In this document: positions 21,801-29,026 of the stretch, in pieces
Numbering within the stretch: position 1 is the stretch's first letter
Layout of the letters: the number at the start of each line of letters is the position of its first letter
Source of the DNA: Chloroflexota bacterium
Lineage (GTDB): Bacteria; Chloroflexota; Anaerolineae; Aggregatilineales; UBA2796
Assembly: GCA_017743585.1 (NCBI GenBank)
Contig: JAGHYP010000002.1
Coordinates: 1 to 32,743, forward strand
Reading direction: 5' to 3'
Length of the DNA stretch: 32,743 bases
Program-made: the position numbers and the translations under genes
The notes under the pieces: generated by a model
What the model saw: only the letters and a program-made list of their open reading frames with translations
What the model was told of the DNA's origin: nothing
Database searches by the model: none

Positions 21801-22399
21801 TTTCCAGCGGGCGCAACGTCAAGGTGCTGGTGCTGGATACCGAGGTCTACAGCAACACGGGCGGGCAGGCCTCGAAGGCGACGCCGCGCGGCGCGGTCGC
21901 CAAGTTTGCAGCAGGCGGCAAGCCCGCTGCCAAAAAAGACCTCGGCCTGATCGCCATGAGCTATGGCAATGTGTACGTGGCGCGCGTGGCAATGGGCGGG
22001 CGCGATGAGCAGACCTTGCGCGCGTTCATCGAGGCAGAGGCGTATGACGGGCCAGCGCTGATCATCGCTTACTCGCACTGCATCGCACATGGTATCAACA
22101 TGATGACTGCCATGCACAATCAGAAGGCGGCGGTCGAATCAGGGCAATGGCTGCTCTATCGCTACAATCCCGATCGCGCTGCGCGCGGCGAGAATCCGCT
22201 ACAACTGGACTCGCGACCGCCGAAGCTGCCCGTCAAGACCTACCTACAGATGGAGAATCGCTTCAAGATGTTGGAGCTGAGCAAGCCGGAAGTAGCGCAG
22301 GCGCTCTTCGAAGAGGCGCAGCGCGACGTCAACATGCGCTACGCGCTCTACGAGTACTTGGCAAGCCGCCCTGTGACCATTGGTAGCGGCGCGCACTGA
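18851..22399 (+). CDS. nifJ: Pyruvate:ferredoxin (flavodoxin) oxidoreductase, single-chain
   Basis: 1182 aa; [16 protein letters not shown], two ferredoxin clusters [15 protein letters not shown] and [15 protein letters not shown], TPP segment [20 protein letters not shown]...[17 protein letters not shown]. Confidence 0.96.
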   Translation: [1182 protein letters not shown]

Positions 22400-22416
22400 G
22401 GAAAGGATGTATCTGC

Positions 22417-23415
22417 ATGAACCTTGAAAGCCTTTACATGGGATTGAAGCTCAGGTCGCCGCTGGTGGCATCTGCTTCGCCGCTCTCGGATAATCTGGAC
22501 AACATCAAACGAATGGAAGATGCAGGCGCAGGCGCTGTCGTCCTGTACTCGCTCTTCGAGGAGCAGATTCGGCGCGAGCGCGAGGCGCTGTACTACTATC
22601 TGCTGCACGGCACAGAGAGCTATGCCGAGGCGCTCACCTACTTCCCAGAGCCTGTCACGTATCACGCCAGCCCTGACCAGTACCTCGAGCTGATCCGCAA
22701 GGCGCGTGAGTCGGTCAGCATGCCGATCATCGCCAGCTTGAACGGCGCGACGCTCGGCGGCTGGACGCGCTTTGCGCGGAACATGGCGCAAGCAGGCGCG
22801 CATGCGCTTGAGCTGAACGTCTACTTCATCCCGACCGATCCATACTTGAGCAGCGCCGAGGTGGAGCAGACCTACCTTGATATCTTGGCGGCGGTCAAGA
22901 GCGTTGTGGACGTGCCTGTCGCCATGAAGCTCAGCCCGTACTTCACCAACATGGCGTACATGGCACGTCGCTTGGACGAGACAGGCGCCGACGCGCTCGT
23001 GCTATTCAATCGCTTCTATCAGCCTGATATCAACACTGAGACGCTTGAAGTGACGCCGAACATAGTGCTGAGCACCTCAGCCGATTTGCGGCTGCCGCTG
23101 ACGTGGATCGGCATTCTATACGGTCGCGTGCGCGCTAGCTTGGCGCTCACCAGCGGCGTCCACACGGGCGAGGACGCCGTGAAGGCAATCTTGGCAGGCG
23201 CCAGCGCCGTCTGCATGACCTCAGCACTCTTGCGCCACGGCATTGAGCATATCCGCACAGTCGAGGACGGTCTGCGCGCTTGGATGACGCAGCACGAGTA
23301 CGAATCCGTGCAGCAGATGCGCGGCGCGGTCAGCCAGATACACGCCGAGGATCCGTCCGCCTTCGAGCGCGTGCAATACATGCGAGCGATCTCTGAGTAC
23401 AAGCCGACCGTCTAA
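22417..23415 (+). CDS. Dihydroorotate dehydrogenase-like flavoprotein
   Basis: GLKLRSPLVASASPLSDNLDNIKRMEDAGAGAVVLYSLFEEQI and C-terminal TIM-barrel TSGVHTGEDAVKAILAGASAVCMTSALL; adjacent to PFOR. Confidence 0.87.
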   Translation: MNLESLYMGLKLRSPLVASASPLSDNLDNIKRMEDAGAGAVVLYSLFEEQIRREREALYYYLLHGTESYAEALTYFPEPVTYHASPDQYLELIRKARESVSMPIIASLNGATLGGWTRFARNMAQAGAHALELNVYFIPTDPYLSSAEVEQTYLDILAAVKSVVDVPVAMKLSPYFTNMAYMARRLDETGADALVLFNRFYQPDINTETLEVTPNIVLSTSADLRLPLTWIGILYGRVRASLALTSGVHTGEDAVKAILAGASAVCMTSALLRHGIEHIRTVEDGLRAWMTQHEYESVQQMRGAVSQIHAEDPSAFERVQYMRAISEYKPTV

Positions 23416-23521
23416 GCGGCGCTGAGAGGATATCTGGCAACACTTCGGGTGACGGCTTGGTCAACATCGCGCAGTTCTTGCCTGAAGGCCAAGCGCTCGA
23501 GCAAAATTTCCGCAGCCAGCG

Positions 23522-24259
23522 ATGTACCTGAGCCTTCAGCGCGTCTCTAAAACGTTCGATGGCGAGCGACCTGTGCAAGCGCTCGCCGAAGTCAGCTTCG
23601 ATATTCGGCAAGGCGAGTTCGTCAGCCTGATCGGGCAGAGCGGCAGCGGCAAAAGCACGCTCTGCAACCTGATCGCCGGGCTGCTCACGCCCGATTCAGG
23701 CGAGATTCGCCTAGACGGACGGCTGATCAACGGGCAGACAGGGCACGTCGGCTACATGCCGCAACGCGATCTGCTCATGCCGTGGCGGACCGTGCTGCAA
23801 AACGTGATTCTAGGCGCCGAAATTGCGCGGCAGCCGCTGGAGCAAGCGCGGCGGCGGGCGCGTGCGCTCTTGCCGCTCTTCGGCCTAGAAGGCTTTGCCG
23901 ATGCCTACCCGCGTCAGCTCTCAGGCGGCATGCGCCAGCGCGCCGCCTTGCTGCGCACGATCTTGATGGAGCGTTCGCTGCTGCTGCTGGACGAGCCATT
24001 CGGCGCGCTTGACGCGCTGACGCGCCGCGAGATGCAGAATTGGCTGCTCATGGTCTGGGCGCAACTGCAGCCGACGGTCTTGTTTGTGACGCACGACGTG
24101 CGCGAAGCGGCGCTGCTCTCGGATCGCATCCTTGTGCTGAGCGCGCGCCCAGGGCGCCTGATCGCGGATGTGCCGGTCGCCTTGCCGCGTCCGCGCTGTG
24201 AGAGCGACGAGGCGTTCTTGCGGCTGCAGGCGCAGCTCTTGGGCGCGCTTGCCACCTAA
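23522..24259 (+). CDS. ABC transporter ATP-binding protein (nitrate/sulfonate/taurine-like family)
   Basis: Walker A GQSGSGKSTL, signature LSGGMRQRAALLRT, Walker B LLLLDEPFGALDALTR, H-loop FVTHDVREA. Confidence 0.93.
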   Translation: MYLSLQRVSKTFDGERPVQALAEVSFDIRQGEFVSLIGQSGSGKSTLCNLIAGLLTPDSGEIRLDGRLINGQTGHVGYMPQRDLLMPWRTVLQNVILGAEIARQPLEQARRRARALLPLFGLEGFADAYPRQLSGGMRQRAALLRTILMERSLLLLDEPFGALDALTRREMQNWLLMVWAQLQPTVLFVTHDVREAALLSDRILVLSARPGRLIADVPVALPRPRCESDEAFLRLQAQLLGALAT

Positions 24260-24357
24260 GGCGGCTTGTGCGCTCTGCCAATTGCCGAGCAGCTCTCAGC
24301 GGGCATGCTGTAATCTCGTTTGAGATCAGTTGCAAAGACGATAGTTGAGCTTGCGCT

Positions 24358-24768
24358 GTGCAGAACTTCATCTACTCGCTCGGCATCATCCTCAGCAATG
24401 CCTACATCCTGTTCTGCCTGTTTCTCGGCTTGTGGGCAGGCTTGAATGCGCTGCGTGGCGAAGGGCTCAGCGGCAATTTCTGGGGCGCCATGTGGACTGC
24501 CACGCTGCTCGGCGCGGCGGGCTTGATCGTGTGGCTGCTGCGCACGCTGGCAGGCGAGGACTTGCGCTGGGTCTACTTTCTGTACTCGCTCTTCTTCGTC
24601 TTGGTGTTGCCCGGCACTTTTTCGCTCTTGCGCGGGCGCGATGATCGGACTGCGGCTGCTATCTTCGCGGGCGTCGCCATCTTCGCGGCGCTCGCCGCCA
24701 TCTCCGCGACCGATCCATCGCGCGGCGTGATCGTGTTGCCTGCCCTGACTCCGACCCCACTGCCCTGA
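24358..24768 (+). CDS. Small integral membrane protein, unknown function
   Basis: 136 aa, GTG start, about four hydrophobic segments, ends with LPALTPTPLP. Confidence 0.7.
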   Translation: MQNFIYSLGIILSNAYILFCLFLGLWAGLNALRGEGLSGNFWGAMWTATLLGAAGLIVWLLRTLAGEDLRWVYFLYSLFFVLVLPGTFSLLRGRDDRTAAAIFAGVAIFAALAAISATDPSRGVIVLPALTPTPLP

Positions 24769-24776
24769 GGCGAACG

Positions 24777-25175
24777 TTGAAACGCGTCCTTGTGGTTGAC
24801 GACGAGATTGATACGCTCGACTTGCTGAAAACGATGCTGGAGCTAGTCGGCTACGCGGCGATCACCACCCCTGATCCTGCCCACGCCTTGACCCTAGCAG
24901 AGACTGAGAAGCCTGATTGCGCCTTGCTCGATATCATGATGCCCAAGCTAGACGGCTTCACACTCTGCAAGATGCTGCGCTCGCAGCCTGCCACGCGCAA
25001 CCTGCCAATCGTCTTCTTGAGCGCCTATCAGGGTAGCAACCTTGAAGCGCGCCGCCTCGAAGCGGGCGCCGATCTGCTGGTGCCGAAGCCCGTCGGCTTG
25101 AATGCGCTGGTCAAGGCGATTGACCGCGCCATCGCCATTCGCGATCAGGCGCAATCCGCTGCGCAAGGCTCTTGA
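24777..25175 (+). CDS. Stand-alone receiver-domain response regulator
   Basis: MKRVLVVDDEIDTLDLLKTMLE, CALLDIMMPKLDGFTLCK, LPIVFLSAYQ, KPVGLNALVKAI; TTG start; no output domain. Confidence 0.9.
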   Translation: MKRVLVVDDEIDTLDLLKTMLELVGYAAITTPDPAHALTLAETEKPDCALLDIMMPKLDGFTLCKMLRSQPATRNLPIVFLSAYQGSNLEARRLEAGADLLVPKPVGLNALVKAIDRAIAIRDQAQSAAQGS

Positions 25176-25191
25176 CGCGCGCGCATAAGGC

Positions 25192-25217
25192 TCAGCATGA
25201 TCGATCAGCATGATCGA
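25192..25217 (+). repeat. Perfect 13-bp tandem duplication spanning a start codon
   Basis: TCAGCATGATCGA repeated twice (25192-25204, 25205-25217), placing ATGs in two different frames. Confidence 0.95.
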
Positions 25218-25470
25218 AAGGGCGTCCAGAGCGTCCCTGACAATGATTTTGTAACGCCTAAACCGGCCATCGTTGTGCCGCAAGGCGACCAGACAGGTCA
25301 GGAGCTGCCGGTCGAGGCGCTGCGCACGTTGCAGCCGCGCTATCTACGAGGCGACGTTGTTCGAGGCCGTTCATCAGGGCGCGCGCATTGCCAATCTGAG
25401 CGGTCACGCCAGCACAACTGAGTTCGCCGATGAAGGCATCCGCCGAGTGAGCAGCAAGTTGGAAGTCTGA
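25197..25470 (+). pseudogene. Small frame-disrupted ORF of unknown function
   Basis: Frame of ATG 25197 gives MIDQHDRKG...GQELPVEALRTLQPRY; the frame one base on then gives IYEATLFEAVHQGARIANLSGHASTTEFADEGIRRVSSKLEV*. The switch lies near 25341. Confidence 0.5.
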
Positions 25471-25498
25471 GACGCCTTGCGCTGACCTGTGAGCAGGA

Positions 25499-25912
25499 GT
25501 GAATGCCGTGCGAAAGTTCCTCAGGCGCCTCGGTTGCGCCTTGCTCATCATCCCTTGGCTGGCGGTGATGTTCGCGCCGTGTTTTGTCATCGCGCTGATC
25601 GCGCAAGGCGAGGTGCGCATCACGTGGAGCGATGTGCCTGATGATGCGCTGCGCATCTGGCTGCTGCGCGATGTGCCTATCGGCGGCATTGGCATCGCCA
25701 GCGCGCAGCGTTACACGCCCGCTCAGCCGAGCGACGGACGCCAAGTGGTCTGCACTGTGATAGACGTGCGCTTCGTGATCTGGCAAGGCAATGCCGAGCG
25801 CGCGGGCGCGCTGCCGAGCCGCCAATGCGCCTGTTACTACAAAACGCCGTCCGATCCGCTCTGGCGGACGCTCTCAGTTGGCGAGGAAGCCTGTCCGCAA
25901 GCGCGCGAGTGA
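25499..25912 (+). CDS. Hypothetical protein with N-terminal transmembrane segment
   Basis: Hydrophobic ALLIIPWLAVMFAPCFVIALIAQG near N-terminus; 137 aa; no recognisable domain. Confidence 0.65.
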   Translation: MNAVRKFLRRLGCALLIIPWLAVMFAPCFVIALIAQGEVRITWSDVPDDALRIWLLRDVPIGGIGIASAQRYTPAQPSDGRQVVCTVIDVRFVIWQGNAERAGALPSRQCACYYKTPSDPLWRTLSVGEEACPQARE

Positions 25913-25989
25913 CTGTCACACAGAACGCTTATGTGCGAAGGCACTCAGCTTGCTCTAGAATCACGGCGGGTGCAGGGATGTGAAGTAGA

Positions 25990-26901
25990 GTGAGTGCTGT
26001 GAAGCGCGGCGCCATCCGCTACGACCCGCAGAACGATTTCTACGAGCTGCTCGGCGTGCCGAGCGACGCCGACCTTGAGCAGGTGCAGCAAGCCTTCCGC
26101 CGCAAAGCGAAGGAAGTGCATCCCGATCGCAATCCTGATCGCGTGGCTTGGGCGACCGAGCAATTCCGCCGCTTGAACGAGGCGTATGAAGTGCTGAGCG
26201 ACGCCGCGCGGCGCCGAGAATACGACCGTCAGCGCCGTCAGGTCAACGCAGCCGCCTATGACTTCGCGGCATGGGCGCGGCAGACGCGAGTTGAACCAGC
26301 GCGCACGCCCGATCCGCGCGAGGGCGAGGCGATCTGGGCATGGTATCGCAGCGTGAAGCCGCGCTACACGCGCTACAACGATCCGTACGCCGCCGCTGTG
26401 CGCAACCTCATCTTCAGTCCTTACCGCTACGTGCTGCTGATCCTCGTCGTCGTCTTCTTCACCAACGTTGTCTTCATCAGCCTTGCTCAGCAGAATGGCT
26501 TGATGCAACGCGCGCTCCGACAAGAGCAGACTGCTGTCGCGCTCGCCCTTGCGCCAACGCAAACCTACGCAGCCATGCTCCAGATGCGCTGCCCTGATCC
26601 AAACGCGCGCATCAGCTTGCCGCGCCCTGACTCGCGCATCGAGCCTGCTGCGTTCAGCATTCGCGGCACGGCTGAGCATCCTGAGTTCGAACGCTATGAG
26701 CTATATGCCTTTGCGCGCGCCGAGGCAACGCGCCAGCCTTCGATACTCTTGGCGAATGTGCGGCGCCCCGTACGCGACGGTCTGTTGGTGGAGCGCGCCG
26801 ATCTCAGTCGGCTAGGCGCAACGCATTACACGCTGCGCCTGATCGTTTTCCTGAAAGACGGCAGCGCCCTGCCGCCTTGCGAGGTGGACGTGCGGCGCTG
26901 A
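25990..26901 (+). CDS. J-domain (DnaJ-like) protein with one TM segment and C-terminal domain
   Basis: DFYELLGVPSDADLEQVQQAFRRKAKEVHPDRNPD...FRRLNEAYEVLSD; TM YVLLILVVVFFTNVVFISLA; C-terminal SLPRPDSRIEPAAFSIRGTAEHPEFERYELYAFAR...HYTLRLIVFLKDG. Confidence 0.88.
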   Translation: MSAVKRGAIRYDPQNDFYELLGVPSDADLEQVQQAFRRKAKEVHPDRNPDRVAWATEQFRRLNEAYEVLSDAARRREYDRQRRQVNAAAYDFAAWARQTRVEPARTPDPREGEAIWAWYRSVKPRYTRYNDPYAAAVRNLIFSPYRYVLLILVVVFFTNVVFISLAQQNGLMQRALRQEQTAVALALAPTQTYAAMLQMRCPDPNARISLPRPDSRIEPAAFSIRGTAEHPEFERYELYAFARAEATRQPSILLANVRRPVRDGLLVERADLSRLGATHYTLRLIVFLKDGSALPPCEVDVRR

Positions 26902-28743
26902 TCAGCCTGTGATCGGCAGTGCGAGCGGGTCGCCTTGAATGATCCGCACGTAGAGCGCGAAAATCCAGCCGCGCTGCCCGTTATAGATCGTCTCGTACCA
27001 CTGACCGTCGCTGCTGCGCCCGATCAGGTCAACCGTTTGCCCCCACTCGATCACGAAGTATTGGCGGAAGGTGAATCCCGGCCCCTCGCGCAGGCGCAAG
27101 CCTGAAATCAGCTGACCGCGCACGCCCGTCGGCTGCGGCGCAACGCCCGTCGCGCTATCCACAGGCAAGCTGCGCAGATTGGGCAAGTTGGTCTGGATGT
27201 ATCTTGCGTTCACCCAGCCGATCACGCCGCTAGGCGTGCGCACACGCAGCCACGTAGCAGCGGCGTTGCGCGCCAGCACGGTCACGAGCGAGCCGCCGCG
27301 AATCCGCTCCAACACAGTCGCTCGCAGATTGTCAGCGGCGCGCACGTTCAGCAAGCTGGCGTTCACCACCAAGCCGACCACGTTCGGAATGATCTGCCCG
27401 CCGCTGCCGGGCACCACGTTCGGAATCGGGAATGGCGGCGATTGCCCATCCGGCGGATCCCAAGTCAGCACGACGAAACTCTGCAGCGTCTGTTGCTGAT
27501 ATTCCAAGCGCAGGTTGTGGCAGCCCGCCGTCAAGTCCACAAAGCGCTGATAGACGGTATCGGGAATGCGCCCCCAGGCGTCAAGGATCAGCGTGTCGTT
27601 AATGAACAGGCGCGCGCCGTCATCCACGTACAGGAAGAAGCGCGTCGGGCGCCCCGGCGTGCAGATACGGCGCGTCCAGCGCACCGAGAAGTAATCGCGC
27701 GGGAAGCCGGGCAGAGGCGGCGTTGTGTTCCAATTGAAGTTGATAGCGCTGAAGCCGTCGTTGCGCACAAAGCTCGGCGAGCCGCTCAGATTCGGATTGG
27801 CGAAGTACTCGCCATACCAGAAATCGGAGTGCGCGCCAAACGGCGAGCCGATGGCGGGAGCAATGGTCAAGCGCACGGCCGCATGCTCAGTATCTTCATA
27901 ATACTCGACGCGAATGGTGTGCAAGCCAGCGGCGAGCGCCACGTCAATGCTATAGGCGGTCAGGCTTTGCCGCCGCCATTGGTCAATGATGAGGACGTCG
28001 TTGATGAACAGGCGCACGCCGTCATCGCCCGCCAGCACAAAACGATAGGTGCCGGCTTGGAACAGCAAAGTGGCAGTGTAGCGGGCGCTGAAGCGCTCCA
28101 CTGGCACGATGAACGGATCAGGCGAGCCGAGTCCCCAGAAATGCTCGATGCGCGGCTCAAGGCGAGTCAAGACAGGCGCGCCGCTCAGGAATGGATTGTT
28201 GAAGTATTGCGCCGTCCACGCTGTGCTTTGCGTCGGGATGAACTGCCACCAGAAGGAGATGCTGGCATCGCCGAGTGCTTGGAAGTAATCCACTTGGAAA
28301 GCGTGGACGCCCGCCGAGACCTGAATATCCCGCGTGAATATCGTCGGCGCCTGCTCGCGCCACTCGTCAATCACCAGCTGCCCGTTGACGAAGACGCGCA
28401 CCCCGTCATCGGCGCGCACGGTCAGGCGGTAGATGCCGGCGTTCAAGAACTGCACGCTCTGCCAACGCACCGACCAATTTCGGATGCCGATGCCCGGCCC
28501 GGGTGAATTCTGCCCCCAGTTGAACACAACGGCAGGATCAATGCGTATGAAAGCAGGCGTCCCTGAGAGCGTGCGATTTGGATAATACGCGCCTGTCCAG
28601 TTCGAGCCTGTCTCAATGGCGTGGACGAGCGGCGCGATCGGTTCGAGCGGCGCGGCACGGCTGAGCGGGGCGCGGAGCAGCGCCGCGCTCAGCAGCGCGC
28701 AGCACAGCAAAAGTGCTATCAGGCGCATAGGGCGACGAGCCAT
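26902..28743 (-). CDS. Secreted protein with three PA14-like domains and two SH3-like domains
   Basis: Signal peptide MARRPMRLIALLLCCALLSAALL; three repeats of the form YRLTVRADDGVRVFVNGQLVIDEW / YRFVLAGDDGVRLFINDVLIIDQW / RFFLYVDDGARLFINDTLILDAW; then NVRAADNLRATVLERIRGGSLVTVLAR and LRLREGPGFTFRQYFVIEWGQTVDLIGR. Confidence 0.88.
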   Translation of the reverse strand: MARRPMRLIALLLCCALLSAALLRAPLSRAAPLEPIAPLVHAIETGSNWTGAYYPNRTLSGTPAFIRIDPAVVFNWGQNSPGPGIGIRNWSVRWQSVQFLNAGIYRLTVRADDGVRVFVNGQLVIDEWREQAPTIFTRDIQVSAGVHAFQVDYFQALGDASISFWWQFIPTQSTAWTAQYFNNPFLSGAPVLTRLEPRIEHFWGLGSPDPFIVPVERFSARYTATLLFQAGTYRFVLAGDDGVRLFINDVLIIDQWRRQSLTAYSIDVALAAGLHTIRVEYYEDTEHAAVRLTIAPAIGSPFGAHSDFWYGEYFANPNLSGSPSFVRNDGFSAINFNWNTTPPLPGFPRDYFSVRWTRRICTPGRPTRFFLYVDDGARLFINDTLILDAWGRIPDTVYQRFVDLTAGCHNLRLEYQQQTLQSFVVLTWDPPDGQSPPFPIPNVVPGSGGQIIPNVVGLVVNASLLNVRAADNLRATVLERIRGGSLVTVLARNAAATWLRVRTPSGVIGWVNARYIQTNLPNLRSLPVDSATGVAPQPTGVRGQLISGLRLREGPGFTFRQYFVIEWGQTVDLIGRSSDGQWYETIYNGQRGWIFALYVRIIQGDPLALPITG

Positions 28744-28875
28744 GAGTTCCCCCTTAAAAGCCTAACAATAAATCGTTGCTCAACCTATCATTCTAACCTG
28801 AACGGCGAAGAAAAAGTTGCGTCTCAGCGCGCAAGCGTCAGGCGAGCGTCAGTTTGCGCGCTCGAGCAGGTTGCG

Positions 28876-28904
28876 TTGCAATTCTCAGCCGCTCGGTTTA
28901 CACT
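28876..28904 (+). promoter_or_regulatory. Weak candidate promoter upstream of atpA
   Basis: TTGCAA - 17 bp - TACACT; each hexamer matches sigma70 consensus at 4 of 6 positions. Confidence 0.3.
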
Positions 28905-29026
28905 TTAAGCGATCTCTTGTGCGCCGATGCGCCCATCGGGCGCGCTTGCGCAGCTTGCGCGCTTGTCTGTGGCAGCGTCAAGCGCTACTCAAACGCTTGT
29001 TTTCACAACTTCACAGGAGCTTCAGA

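Noticed and set aside
24313-24326. ATCTC-GTTT-GAGAT hairpin as terminator
   Set aside because: Only a 5-bp stem and no T tract; too weak to call.
27442-28506. 354-aa plus-strand ORF
   Set aside because: Antisense to the PA14/SH3 protein; no family resemblance.
28817-29026. N-terminal extension of the atpA ORF
   Set aside because: Basic, low-similarity sequence before the normal AtpA start; a Shine-Dalgarno-like AGGAG precedes ATG 29027.
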